Source: Rikenellaceae bacterium (GTDB lineage Bacteria; Bacteroidota; Bacteroidia; Bacteroidales; Rikenellaceae). Taken from it: DNA of 19,855 bases. The stretch's first letter is position 1, and the number at the start of each line of letters is the position of its first letter. The notes beneath the pieces were generated by a model. The model was not told the DNA's origin. It saw only the letters and a list, made by a program, of their open reading frames with translations, and ran no database searches. A program made the position numbers and the translations under genes. The stretch is taken from NCBI GenBank assembly GCA_021203585.1, contig JAJQAW010000222.1, positions 1 through 19,855 on the forward strand, written 5' to 3'. Shown here in pieces: positions 1 to 9,219 of the stretch.

Positions 1-2
1 AT

Positions 3-863
3 GTAATAATCTGTTTCTTATTCAGGCACAGAAAATGCGATCTAATCCTCTTGAATTCAGCCAGAAATGGGATATTTTATCTATTTCCTGCATTAAACTA
101 TTTAAATCGTGTGATTGGACAAAAAAAATTTGCCTTACGTTTATTCGGTGGTAACTTCGATTTGTTGTGGAATAATATCTCAAAGAAAAGATGTCGTCTC
201 TTTTTAAGAGCAGCGGATCATACTGATCTATTTTTTGTGGAAACAAATCACATCAAATCCTTTCTGGAAGAAATTATCGAAAATAAAAAACCAGTGATAT
301 ATTTTCCAAATGTTCGCAAACCAACAAGCCTAAAAACGGAAAGAAATTTTAACGGTAAATTTGTTTTTATTTCGCAAATAAAAAACACGAAAGGTGTCGA
401 CGAGATATTGCAGGTATCTGATCAATTACCTCCGGGATATTCCATCGACCTCTATGGACCGATGCTGGAACCCAAATATACTCCGGATTACTTTGCTCGA
501 TATCAGGCTCATTACCGGGGAGTTTTAGAACCTCAATTAATTTTAGAGACTTTAAACGAGTATGATATATTGTTGCTGCCGACTTATCATCCCGGAGAAG
601 GATATCCAGGTATTTTGATTGAATCGCTATCCCTGGGTATTCCTGTAATAACCACAACTTAGATGTCAATCCCTGAAATAATTAAACATAACTATAACGG
701 ATTATTAATCAATATTAAAGATATAGCTGACCTGAAGAAAGCCATTTTATCGATTGATAAACATAATTATCGGGAATTATCCACCAACGCTCATTCATTT
801 TTTAAAAATCATTTTGATTCTGAGGCGGTGAATAAAAGAATAGTAAACACTCTTTACTCTTAA
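3..863 (+). pseudogene. Family-4 (GT-B) glycosyltransferase, 5' end outside window, interrupted by in-frame TAG
   Basis: The frame is already open at base 3, so the gene begins upstream of the window. A TTG at 51 is only an internal Leu. The reading runs to a TAG at 660-662 and continues in the same frame from 663 to the TAA at 861-863. The visible part has an N-domain segment (LRLFGGNFDLLW) and, in the C-domain, the GT4 E-x7-E signature (EGYPGILIE) followed by GIPVITT. In this family that loop usually continues with an aromatic residue and then xxIPEI. Here the text reads ITTT, stop, MSIPEIIKHNYNGLLI, so the stop most simply replaces a Trp codon (TGG to TAG). The product would transfer a sugar to a lipid-linked polysaccharide intermediate at the inner membrane. 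An ATG directly follows the stop, but the 66-residue downstream piece cannot work alone. The family call is secure; whether the stop is real is open. Confidence 0.85.
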
Positions 864-873
864 AGTTCTCATT

Positions 874-1905
874 ATGATTTTTGTCGGAGACATAGCGTTA
901 CCTTTTCCAAATTCCATATCTATCGATGGAATGCCAGCGTATATGGAAAAATTAAAATGGTTTGGAAATCTTGAAGGGGCATTGCCCGAGAGTTCGGATT
1001 ACAAAAAAGGAGTCTTTAATAATAGTAGGGCGGTAGAAAATTTAAAAAACACCTATAATTTTGCAGGGTTTGCTCTTGCCAATAATCACATATTGGATAT
1101 AGGGTCGTTAAAAGAGACCTTACACACGTTGAAATGCTGGGAAATACCCTATTGTGGGGCTGGTATGAACTTCAATGAAGCAATTCAGCCCGTGGAATTG
1201 TATGAGTCGGATCAACGAATCATCATCATTAATTTAGGTTGGGAAGTAATCCAGTGTTGCATAGCTGGAACAAATAAACCCGGAGTTGCGCCTCTGACTA
1301 AACAATTGGCATTAAAATTATTATCAAAAAATAGAAAGAAGCATCCAGATGCTAAAATACTTTTTTTCATGCACTGGAGTTATGAACTCGAATCATTGCC
1401 TCAACCTTATGAAAGGGCATTAGCCCATCGGCTTATCAACGAAGGTGCCGATGGAATAATAGGCTCTCATCCACATAGAATAGGAGAAATAGAATTATAT
1501 CAGAGCAAACCAATCGTTTACAGTCTCGGCAATTGGTTATTTACTCCCCATTACTTTTTCGATAGAAAACTTAGTTTCCCCGAATTTTGTAATGAAGAGC
1601 TAGCCTTAGAGTGGAATTTCGAATCAGGGAAAAGCTATATGCATAAATTTGAATTCATGCCCCAAAAATCGATTCTAAAATACGTTTCAACGGAAGAATT
1701 CAGTGATAATTACGTTCAAAAACAATCTAATATACAAGGATTATCCAATAAACCTTATAAGAATTACTACTTGCGTTCCCATTACCATAAAAGAAAGGGG
1801 CTTCCTATTTATTTTGAAGATGATTCGGAAGGATTGATAAAAATTAAAAATAGAATTAATAAATTGCGGGATATTGGCATAAAATTCTTATCAACCTTGA
1901 GGTGA
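874..1905 (+). CDS. CapA-family protein (poly-gamma-glutamate synthesis/metallophosphatase-like fold)
   Basis: This 343-residue protein matches the usual size of the PGA_cap (CapA) family. The family's motif ladder is visible: GDI near residue 5, NLEG (32-35), ANNH (69-72), an HW motif at 167-168, GSHPH (197-201) and SLGNWLF (218-224). The Asp, Asn and His residues in these motifs correspond to the metal-binding set of calcineurin-like phosphoesterases. No signal peptide or membrane segment is seen, unlike Bacillus CapA, so it is probably cytoplasmic. It starts 10 bases after the broken glycosyltransferase and is followed by a 105-base AT-rich gap. CapA homologues occur in capsule loci, but their reaction is poorly defined. 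A role in modifying the polysaccharide, perhaps with the adenylate-forming enzyme next to it, is inference. Its base composition is clearly more AT-rich than the genes after 3.4 kb. Confidence 0.8.
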   Translation: MIFVGDIALPFPNSISIDGMPAYMEKLKWFGNLEGALPESSDYKKGVFNNSRAVENLKNTYNFAGFALANNHILDIGSLKETLHTLKCWEIPYCGAGMNFNEAIQPVELYESDQRIIIINLGWEVIQCCIAGTNKPGVAPLTKQLALKLLSKNRKKHPDAKILFFMHWSYELESLPQPYERALAHRLINEGADGIIGSHPHRIGEIELYQSKPIVYSLGNWLFTPHYFFDRKLSFPEFCNEELALEWNFESGKSYMHKFEFMPQKSILKYVSTEEFSDNYVQKQSNIQGLSNKPYKNYYLRSHYHKRKGLPIYFEDDSEGLIKIKNRINKLRDIGIKFLSTLR

Positions 1906-2010
1906 TTCCAACTACTACATTTACAACTACATCAATGTAATTGCTTGGAAATATCTAAAAGATAACTTAATACTAATTTCAGAATTACCAAAGTAACTGG
2001 ACCAAAAAAA

Positions 2011-3393
2011 ATGGTAAATAAACTATATCAACTTTCTCCCGTGTGGATGCAGAATTTGGCATGTTCAATTTTGGGATTGCGGGAAAAAAAAAGTAGGCTG
2101 GGAGGCATATTTAAACCTACATTGGATTTTCTTACACAATCGGAATGGTGGAATGAGAAGAGAATTGAAGAATATCAGAACCAGAATCTACAAGATTTAA
2201 TTGCATATAGTTACCACCACATTCCTTATTATTATCGGATTTTTAATCAACTAGGATTAAGACCTGAAGATATAAAGAGTCGGCAAGATCTGGTTAAATT
2301 ACCCATATTAACCAAAGAAGATATTCGGAAGCATTACCAGGAACTGAAAAGTACAAGCTTCCAGGGAAAAATAATTCCATGCCATACGTCCGGAAGTACC
2401 GGCAAATCATTACAATTTTTATTTTCCCAAGATGCCATCCAGTATAGATGGGCATTGTGGTTCAGGCATAGAAACAGATTTGGAATCTCACCAGAAGACC
2501 CTTATGCTACATTTACGGGACAAACAGCTATTCCTTTGAAGCAAAAAAAACCACCCTACTGGAGGAAAAATTACCCGATGAAACAAACCGTTTTCACGAT
2601 GCACCATATCAATACCGAAACGACCCCTCATATCGTTAAGCGGCTTAATAAAGGCGGTTTTGCATATTACAGTGGTTACCCTTCAATAATTTACAATCTA
2701 GCAGGAATCATTGAAGATTTGGAACTTCAGATCACGACTTCTCCGCAAGTCATATTTACAGGTGCCGAATCCTTATTGGCCTATCAACGAGAAAAAATAA
2801 GCCGGGTATTCGGATGTCCCGTAACAGATCAATACGGATTTTCGGAAGGTTGTGGAAACGCTTCGCGCTGTGAACATGATTTGTTCCATGAGGATTTCGA
2901 ATATGGGATATTAGAATGCCATAATCCTGTTCGGAATGACGATGGCAGCATAACCGGTGAAATTCTGGCAACTGGGTTTACAAATCTTGCTATGTCTTTC
3001 ATACGATACCAAGTTGGAGATACTGCTACATGGATCGATAAGGAATGTTCATGTGGTAGAAAAACCCGCACGATAAAGGAGATTAACGGCCGTAATGAAG
3101 ATTTCGTAATAACTCCCGAAGGAAATAAAATTCTTCGATTCGATTATCTCTTTAAAGATACCGAGTTTATAGAAGAGGCTCAAGTGGTACAAAAAGAATT
3201 AGGCAGTATAATTATTCGAATTGTTAAACGGCCCGGATATTCTTCTGCGGATGAACAATTTTTGATAAAGGAAGTACATGAAAAAATAAGCTCTAGATTG
3301 AAAGTCTTATTTGAATATCCTTCGGAAATTGAACGGGAAAGAACAGGAAAATTCAGAGCGGTGAAATCATTTTTAAAGAGAAACGAATCATGA
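2011..3393 (+). CDS. PaaK/CapK-like adenylate-forming enzyme (phenylacetate-CoA ligase family)
   Basis: This is a 460-residue member of the ANL superfamily, close to phenylacetate-CoA ligase and the capsule protein CapK. The nucleotide-binding loop is HTSGSTGKS (125-133), followed by the YGFSE motif (275-279), RYQVGD (332-337), the hinge GRNED (360-364) and the C-terminal lysine region TGKFRAV (445-451). A CSCGR motif before the hinge (346-350), together with Cys281 and Cys287, is typical of the PaaK branch. Such enzymes activate a carboxylic acid as an acyl-AMP and pass it to CoA or another acceptor. The substrate cannot be read from the sequence. In this setting it could activate an acid that decorates the polysaccharide, for example as an amide or ester. 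It overlaps the next gene by 4 bases (ATGA), which suggests translational coupling. Base composition is AT-rich. Confidence 0.85.
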   Translation: MVNKLYQLSPVWMQNLACSILGLREKKSRLGGIFKPTLDFLTQSEWWNEKRIEEYQNQNLQDLIAYSYHHIPYYYRIFNQLGLRPEDIKSRQDLVKLPILTKEDIRKHYQELKSTSFQGKIIPCHTSGSTGKSLQFLFSQDAIQYRWALWFRHRNRFGISPEDPYATFTGQTAIPLKQKKPPYWRKNYPMKQTVFTMHHINTETTPHIVKRLNKGGFAYYSGYPSIIYNLAGIIEDLELQITTSPQVIFTGAESLLAYQREKISRVFGCPVTDQYGFSEGCGNASRCEHDLFHEDFEYGILECHNPVRNDDGSITGEILATGFTNLAMSFIRYQVGDTATWIDKECSCGRKTRTIKEINGRNEDFVITPEGNKILRFDYLFKDTEFIEEAQVVQKELGSIIIRIVKRPGYSSADEQFLIKEVHEKISSRLKVLFEYPSEIERERTGKFRAVKSFLKRNES

Positions 3394-5510
3394 AGCAAAT
3401 CATACAGGACCTGAAATCAGGTCAAACGATATTGGAAGAAGTTCCGGCACCGCAGGTCCGGGAAGGATGCATTCTGATTCAAACGACTCGGAGTTTAGTT
3501 TCTCTGGGCACGGAAAGAATGCTGGTCGAATTCGGAAAAGCAAGCTTGATAGCCAAAGCCCGTCAACAACCCGACCGCGTGAAACAAGTGCTGGATAAGA
3601 TTAAATCCGACGGATTAATGCCGACCCTGGAAGCAGTTTTTAATAAACTGGGGCTTCCCCTGCCGTTGGGATACTGTAATGTGGGAAGGGTAATTGCCGT
3701 GGGAAAGGGAGTCACTTCCTTCCAAATCGGAGACCGGGTAGCATCCAACGGCGCCCATGCGGAAATCGTATGCGTGCCACAAAATCTGGCGGTACACATC
3801 CCGGACAACGTTTCGGACGAGGAAGCGGCTTTCACCGTGATCGGCTCGATCGGTTTGCAGGGAATTCGGCTGTTAAACCCCACCCTGGGCGAAACGGTAG
3901 TGGTCATCGGACTCGGACTGATCGGTCTGGTCACGGCCGAATTATTGAAAGCCAACGGATGCCGGGTTATCGGTGTGGATTTTGATCCGCAGAAAGTGGC
4001 GTTGGCCCAGGAGAAAGGCATTGCCGGCTTTAATCCCGCGGAAGATGGAGATGTTGTCAAATTCGTTCAGCAAAAAACCGCTCAAACAGGAGCCGATGCC
4101 GTACTGATAACAGCCTCAGCCAAGACGGACGACATCATGCACCAAGCCGCCGAGATGTCCCGGCAGCGGGGACGCATCGTGCTGGTGGGAGTGGTAGGAT
4201 TGAATCTTCGCAGGGATGATTTCTATAAAAAAGAACTCTCGTTTCAAGTCTCTTGCTCCTATGGGCCAGGACGGTACGATGACAATTATGAACAAAAAGG
4301 CCACGACTATCCGCCAGGCTTGGTTAGATGGACCGAAAAACGGAATTTCGAAGCGGTTCTTTTTGCCATATCTTCCGGGTTGCTGGATGTAAAGCCATTG
4401 ATATCGGAAGTCGTGGAGCTCGAAAATTACGGGCAAATCTACGGCGATATGAAGAAAAAAGGCGTTATCGCCTCCATTCTCCAATATCCGGAAAATATCC
4501 GAAAAGAAACCACCGTAAATATAGATTCCGCCCCATTCACGGGAACGGGAGGTAAAATAGGCATCATCGGGGCCGGCAATTTTACATCGGCTACCATGTT
4601 GCCCGCCCTGAAAAAAGCGGAAGCTCCCATTAAATACATCGCCAGTGCTCAGGGTTTGTCGGCGAAAATCCTGGCCAAAAAGGCCCATGTGGAATTTGCC
4701 ACTTCCGATTATCGACAGATCTTGGAGGATCCGCAAGTCGATACCGTTATCATCACTACCCGGCATAATTCCCACGCCAAAATGACACTGGATGCGTTGC
4801 GAGCCGGAAAAAATGTGTTTGTAGAAAAACCGTTGTGCCTGAATGATCAGGAATTGAAAGAGATTCTGGACACTTTGGCCGCTCGTCCCCTTCAATCCAT
4901 AACGGTGGGATTCAATCGACGTTTTTCACCCTTTGCGGTAAAAATGAAGCAATTGGTCGGAAATTCTCCGATGAATATCGTAGCCGTCATAAATGCCGGT
5001 TTTATCCCGTCCGAGGTATGGGTGCACGATATGCAGACCGGTGGCGGACGCATCATCGGAGAAGCTTGTCATTTTATCGATTTGTGTTCATTTTTAACCG
5101 GAAGTAGGGTTTCCTCCGTGTGCATGAATGCTCTGGGTGAAAATCCGTCGGAAAATACGGATAATGCCTCCATTTTGTTAAGGTATGAAAACGGGTCGAA
5201 TGCCGTGATCAATTATTTTGCCAACGGAAGCAAGGCTTATTCTAAAGAGCGGCTTGAGGTCTTTTCACAAGAGCGAACGCTGATTCTGGATAATTGGATG
5301 GAATTGAAGGGTTACGGTTTCAAAGGATTTTCCAAGATGAAAAGCCGGCAAGACAAGGGACACAACTCCCAATTCGCCCTGCTTACCGACCGTGTAAAAC
5401 GGGGTGGTGAACCGCTGATTCCGCTCGACTCCCTGGTCAATACGACCCGGGCCAGTTTTGCCTGTCTGGAAAGTTTAAAAACCAACGGTTGGGTATCCAT
5501 CGATGGGTAG
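3390..5510 (+). CDS. Bi-domain oxidoreductase: MDR (zinc-free ADH-like) fused to Gfo/Idh/MocA
   Basis: This 706-residue protein is a fusion of two nucleotide-binding oxidoreductases. Residues 1 to about 365 form a medium-chain dehydrogenase/reductase with the Rossmann motif GLGLIGL near 174. The usual zinc-ligand motif GHE is replaced by GYCNVG near 94, so catalytic zinc is probably absent. Residues from about 388 form a Gfo/Idh/MocA domain with GIIGAGNF, the EKP motif (480-482) and the conserved region GGGRIIGEACHFIDL near 550-565, which holds the likely catalytic His. Fusions of this kind recur in polysaccharide loci, often beside a heparinase-like gene, but I know of no settled reaction. 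Redox conversion of a sugar or sugar nucleotide is plausible. It overlaps its neighbours by 4 bases upstream and 8 bases downstream. From this gene on, the DNA is visibly less AT-rich. Confidence 0.88.
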   Translation: MKQIIQDLKSGQTILEEVPAPQVREGCILIQTTRSLVSLGTERMLVEFGKASLIAKARQQPDRVKQVLDKIKSDGLMPTLEAVFNKLGLPLPLGYCNVGRVIAVGKGVTSFQIGDRVASNGAHAEIVCVPQNLAVHIPDNVSDEEAAFTVIGSIGLQGIRLLNPTLGETVVVIGLGLIGLVTAELLKANGCRVIGVDFDPQKVALAQEKGIAGFNPAEDGDVVKFVQQKTAQTGADAVLITASAKTDDIMHQAAEMSRQRGRIVLVGVVGLNLRRDDFYKKELSFQVSCSYGPGRYDDNYEQKGHDYPPGLVRWTEKRNFEAVLFAISSGLLDVKPLISEVVELENYGQIYGDMKKKGVIASILQYPENIRKETTVNIDSAPFTGTGGKIGIIGAGNFTSATMLPALKKAEAPIKYIASAQGLSAKILAKKAHVEFATSDYRQILEDPQVDTVIITTRHNSHAKMTLDALRAGKNVFVEKPLCLNDQELKEILDTLAARPLQSITVGFNRRFSPFAVKMKQLVGNSPMNIVAVINAGFIPSEVWVHDMQTGGGRIIGEACHFIDLCSFLTGSRVSSVCMNALGENPSENTDNASILLRYENGSNAVINYFANGSKAYSKERLEVFSQERTLILDNWMELKGYGFKGFSKMKSRQDKGHNSQFALLTDRVKRGGEPLIPLDSLVNTTRASFACLESLKTNGWVSIDG

Positions 5511-7371
5511 AGCGGCCGATTATATCCAATTGTTTTCCAATATGGGATGGCGTTACATCTCATACCGGGTTTTGTATGAACTCAAAAGAAGAAGCGGATG
5601 GTTCAAACATTCCTTTCCCACCGCTCCGGTCCAAAAGACCTTCGTTACCCTGGAAGACTGGAAAGCCGGCAGCCCTTCCTTTTTTTTCGACTCCCGGGAA
5701 ACACTCGATTTTGAAAAGAAGCCGGAAGTTAACCTCAAAGAAGATTGTAAGAAAATTCTGGAGGGGAAGATTCCCTTTTTCCACGCAAACTGGTTGCAAC
5801 TGGGTTCGAGTTATGACTGGATGACCAATCCGGATTCCGGATTTGTGTATGACAAAAACCGGCATTGGACCCAAGTCGAGGACTACAGCCTAGAGGCCGG
5901 AGATATTAAGTATGTATGGGAAAAATCCCGGTTCTCCTTTCTATATACGGTAATCCGTTACGATTACCATTTCCAGCAGGACCATTCCCGCTTCGTATTC
6001 GAACAAATGGAAGATTGGATCGATGCCAATCCCATCAACCAAGGGCCGAATTATAAATGCAGTCAGGAAATTTCCCTTCGGATGCTGAACTGGATTTTCG
6101 CTCTCTATTTTTATAAACATTCTCCGGCTCTGGATGAAAAATTATTTCAAAAGATCGTTCATGCGATCTATTGGCAATTTCACCACGTGTATCACAACAT
6201 CGACTTTTCCAGAATCGCAGTCAGAAACAACCATGCAATCACGGAAACGCTGGCCATCTATCTCATCGGCTCGCTTTTCCCCTGGTTTCCTAACGCGGAA
6301 CGCTGGAAAAACCAGGGAAAAAAATGGCTGGAGGAGGAGATCGACTATCAGATTTACCAAGACGGCACCTTTCTTCAATTCAGCATGAATTACCACCGGG
6401 TAGTGGTCCAATTACTTATCTGGGCCATCGGCTTGGCGGATCGAAACGGGGAAGCTTTCAAGCCAGCTTTCTACGAAAAAGCCTACAAGTCCGTCGGGTT
6501 TTTATTTCAATGCCAGGAAGACCGTACCGGTTATTTACCCAATTATGGAGCCAACGACGGGGCGCTGTTTTTTAAATTGTCGAGCAACGACTACCGGGAT
6601 TACCGTCCTCAACTAGATGCTTTACACCGCATGCTGACGGGAGCTTCACTTTATTCGGAACAGTACGAAGACGAGTGTTGGTACGGTCACTCTTTCATAT
6701 CTCACGGATTCGATCCGATCATCAAACAGCAGGGAATAATCTCCTTTCCCGTAGGAGGATATTATCTGATTCGTCAAGCGGATAGCCTGACCTTCATCCG
6801 TTGCGGGAACCACAAGGACCGTCCCTCCCATGCAGACAATTTACACCTGGATCTTTGGTATCAGGGAGAAAACATTCTTCCCGACGCGGGCAGTTATAAA
6901 TACAATGCGGACGAACGAACCCTCAAGTACTTCATGGGTACGGAATCCCACAATTCGGTGATGTTGTCCGGGCACGATCAAATGAGGAAAGGAGCGCGGT
7001 TTATCTGGTACGACTGGACCCAATGCCTGGGCGTTCAAGTGACCGAAGAGGACGATTATTATGAGTTTCAAGGAGAAATCAGTTGCTTCGGTTTTTTATC
7101 TCCCCGGATCAGGCACCAGCGAATCGTTCGCATAAGCAAGAGCAAACCCGAATGGACAATTACCGACAGGATCAGTCCTAAACCGAAAGAGTGTTCGCTG
7201 AGGCAAATCTGGCATACCGGAGAAAAAAAATTACGGATCCTCTCGGAAATCGAGCCGGAGAAAACCGAATCGTATTACTCTTCCTATTACGGCCGCAAAG
7301 AGGCCATCGACCAATATACGTTGGTTACCGATCAAGAAACACTGACCACCACAATCCGTATAGACCGATGA
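5503..7371 (+). CDS. Heparinase II/III-family polysaccharide lyase
   Basis: The 622-residue protein has the two-part architecture of heparinase II/III and alginate lyases: an N-terminal alpha/alpha toroid and a C-terminal beta-sheet domain. The catalytic-type residues sit where heparinase III-like lyases have them: Asn in NNHAIT (about 243), Tyr-His in SMNYH (297-298) and His in HADNLHLDL (443). ESHNSVML follows near 480. No signal peptide is seen at the N-terminus (MGRAADYIQLFSNMG), so it may act in the cytoplasm or at the inner face of the membrane, unlike secreted degradative lyases. In biosynthetic loci such lyases are thought to trim or release uronic acid-containing chains, and the substrate here is unknown. 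The start at 5503 overlaps the previous stop by 8 bases. The end overlaps the next ATG by 4 bases. Confidence 0.87.
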   Translation: MGRAADYIQLFSNMGWRYISYRVLYELKRRSGWFKHSFPTAPVQKTFVTLEDWKAGSPSFFFDSRETLDFEKKPEVNLKEDCKKILEGKIPFFHANWLQLGSSYDWMTNPDSGFVYDKNRHWTQVEDYSLEAGDIKYVWEKSRFSFLYTVIRYDYHFQQDHSRFVFEQMEDWIDANPINQGPNYKCSQEISLRMLNWIFALYFYKHSPALDEKLFQKIVHAIYWQFHHVYHNIDFSRIAVRNNHAITETLAIYLIGSLFPWFPNAERWKNQGKKWLEEEIDYQIYQDGTFLQFSMNYHRVVVQLLIWAIGLADRNGEAFKPAFYEKAYKSVGFLFQCQEDRTGYLPNYGANDGALFFKLSSNDYRDYRPQLDALHRMLTGASLYSEQYEDECWYGHSFISHGFDPIIKQQGIISFPVGGYYLIRQADSLTFIRCGNHKDRPSHADNLHLDLWYQGENILPDAGSYKYNADERTLKYFMGTESHNSVMLSGHDQMRKGARFIWYDWTQCLGVQVTEEDDYYEFQGEISCFGFLSPRIRHQRIVRISKSKPEWTITDRISPKPKECSLRQIWHTGEKKLRILSEIEPEKTESYYSSYYGRKEAIDQYTLVTDQETLTTTIRIDR

Positions 7372-8612
7372 ACATACTGCTGATACACCAATACTTTCTG
7401 GAACCGGACGATGCCGGAGGTTCCCGCTTCAACGAGATGACCAAAGTATGGACCGATGCGGGACATCAGGTGACTGTGTTGGCCGGAATGGTGCATTACG
7501 GGGGCGGGAAAAAAAGAGCGGAATACAAAGGAAAATTTACCTGTTTCCGGAGGCAGGGAAAGATATCCGTATGGCGTTGTCACGTTTCAGAACTGTATAA
7601 TGCCAATTTTCTGGGCCGAATGTGGGGCTATTTTTCCTTTGTATTCTCCTCGCTGTTTGCCGGATTTTTCAAACTCAAAGGTCGGTACGATGTCATTGTC
7701 GTCACTTCTCCTCCCTTATTTGTCGGAATTACCGCCTATGTGCTTTCTCGCACCAAGCGCATCCCCTTTGTGTTCGAAGTACGGGATCTTTGGCCGGAAT
7801 CGGCCATCGATATCGGAGTGCTGAAAAGTCGGATGCTCATCAAACTGGCGTATCGGTTTGAAAAATTTATCTATAAAAAAGCCGCCCTGATCAATGTTCT
7901 CACTCCGGCTTTTCGAACAAAATTAATCGAAGAAAAGCAGGTTCCCTCCGAAAAGATTTTATTTATTCCCAATGCGGCGGACTTTTCCCTGTCGGAAGAT
8001 CTGCTGGAAAATTTCGATGCCGGAGAATTCCGAAAAAAGCATGGGTTTGCGGAAGATTTTGTGATCACCTATGTAGGAGCGCATGGGATTGCCAACCATT
8101 TACAACAGATCCTCGAGACGGCCCAATTACTGGAAGACATCCCTGTACGATTTTTACTGATTGGACAGGGCATGGAAAAACCCCGGCTTCAGGCCATGGC
8201 TGCCGAGATGGGATGCAAGAATGTTACGTTTCTCGACCCGGTTCCGAAAGCCGAAGTATTCAAATATATATTGGCTTCCGATATGGGCACTTCCGTATTG
8301 AAAAAAGTGGATACCTTTAAAACCATATATTCCAACAAAACCTTCGATTACATGTCGTGTAAAAAACCGATATTGATGGCCATCGACGGCGTGTCTCGGG
8401 AATTGTTGGAGCAGGCGGACGCCGGGACCTTCGTGGAGCCGGAAAATCCGGTGGATTTTGCCGCCAAAATCCGGAAGTATCTGCAAAACCCCGAATTATT
8501 ACAAATCCAGGGAAACCATGGATACGAATATGCCAAAGAACATTTCGACCGGGACGTACTGGCTTCCCGGTATCTGGAAATGATTCACAAAATAATTAAT
8601 AAAGATGTATAA
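7368..8612 (+). CDS. WbuB-like family-4 glycosyltransferase
   Basis: I chose the ATG at 7368 (MNILLIHQYFLEPDDAGGSR), which overlaps the preceding stop as ATGA and gives 414 residues, normal for GT4. The frame stays open upstream, but that extension lies inside the heparinase gene and has no family character. Features of the WbuB-type branch are the GGSR N-terminal loop, the TSPP motif, EVRDLWPESAI in the middle and PNAADF at the start of the donor-binding domain. The acceptor side runs to about residue 200 and the nucleotide-sugar side follows. WbuB homologues transfer amino sugars such as FucNAc in O-antigen assembly. The donor here is not certain. It sits directly before the phosphoglycosyl transferase, so it may add the second sugar of the repeat unit. 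It overlaps the next gene by 8 bases. Confidence 0.87.
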   Translation: MNILLIHQYFLEPDDAGGSRFNEMTKVWTDAGHQVTVLAGMVHYGGGKKRAEYKGKFTCFRRQGKISVWRCHVSELYNANFLGRMWGYFSFVFSSLFAGFFKLKGRYDVIVVTSPPLFVGITAYVLSRTKRIPFVFEVRDLWPESAIDIGVLKSRMLIKLAYRFEKFIYKKAALINVLTPAFRTKLIEEKQVPSEKILFIPNAADFSLSEDLLENFDAGEFRKKHGFAEDFVITYVGAHGIANHLQQILETAQLLEDIPVRFLLIGQGMEKPRLQAMAAEMGCKNVTFLDPVPKAEVFKYILASDMGTSVLKKVDTFKTIYSNKTFDYMSCKKPILMAIDGVSRELLEQADAGTFVEPENPVDFAAKIRKYLQNPELLQIQGNHGYEYAKEHFDRDVLASRYLEMIHKIINKDV

Positions 8613-9219
8613 CCGGTTATTTAAAAGGTTTTTCGATATCTTATTTTCTTCGATCGGTTTTCTTATTTTATCACCGGTTTTTCTTCTCACGACAATTTGT
8701 CTAGGAATAGCCAATCGGGGAAAACCATTTTTTATACAGCAGCGTCCAGGAAAAAACGGGAAAATTTTTCATATCCTCAAATTCAAAACCATGAACGACC
8801 AAAGGGATAGTTCCGGGGCGTTGCTTCCGGATAATAAACGCCTAACTCCGGTCGGAGCTTTTATCCGAAAAACTTCCCTGGACGAAATCCCGCAACTGAT
8901 CAATGTGATAAAGGGAGATATGAGTCTGATCGGCCCGCGCCCGTTGTTGGTGGATTACCTTCCGTTGTATTCCCCCGAACAAGCCCGCAGGCATGAAGTC
9001 CGGCCGGGAATCACCGGTTGGGCTCAGATAAACGGAAGAAATGCCATATCCTGGGAGGAAAAGTTTAAATTGGACGTCTGGTATGTCGATCACCTGAGTT
9101 TTCAAATCGATGTAAAAATATTACTTTTGTCTGTTAAAAAAGTTTTAGCTCAAGCTGATATAAATTCCGGGGACACGCAAACCATGGAACCATTTATCGG
9201 AACAAAAGAACATTCATGA
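8605..9219 (+). CDS. PglC-like monotopic phosphoglycosyl transferase (initiating sugar transferase)
   Basis: This is a small (204-residue) bacterial sugar transferase without the extra N-terminal membrane helices of WbaP/WcaJ. Its landmarks match Campylobacter PglC: one N-terminal re-entrant hydrophobic segment (about 9-35) with a Ser-Pro break at 23-24, KFKTM (59-63), the catalytic Asp-Glu dyad in SLDEIPQ (93-94), GPRPLL (110-115) and RPGITGWAQ (133-141). The enzyme transfers a phospho-sugar from a UDP-sugar to undecaprenyl phosphate on the cytoplasmic face, starting the repeat unit. With PglD-like and PglE-like genes downstream, the likely donor is a UDP-diamino-trideoxy sugar of the bacillosamine type, possibly with an unusual acyl group. 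The donor is inference. It overlaps the following acyltransferase by 4 bases. Confidence 0.92.
   Translation: MYNRLFKRFFDILFSSIGFLILSPVFLLTTICLGIANRGKPFFIQQRPGKNGKIFHILKFKTMNDQRDSSGALLPDNKRLTPVGAFIRKTSLDEIPQLINVIKGDMSLIGPRPLLVDYLPLYSPEQARRHEVRPGITGWAQINGRNAISWEEKFKLDVWYVDHLSFQIDVKILLLSVKKVLAQADINSGDTQTMEPFIGTKEHS

Noticed and set aside
660-665. Recoding of TAG (pyrrolysine or amber suppression) in the glycosyltransferase
   Set aside because: Nothing in the window indicates Pyl machinery, and the expected Trp is one base away from TAG, so a nonsense change or base error is simpler.
1916-1938. A TACATTTA box and a TACATT/AATGTA inverted repeat before the PaaK-like gene
   Set aside because: The box lacks the final G of TAnnTTTG and has no -33 partner. 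The 6-base arms are expected by chance in such AT-rich DNA.
4116-4895. A 259-codon open frame on the minus strand inside the bi-domain oxidoreductase gene
   Set aside because: It lies antisense to a gene with clear domains, and its translation has no recognisable motif or sensible composition.
7191-7367. An upstream extension of the WbuB-like glycosyltransferase
   Set aside because: The 59 extra codons lie in the heparinase gene in another frame and do not resemble a GT4 N-terminus. The ATG at 7368 does.
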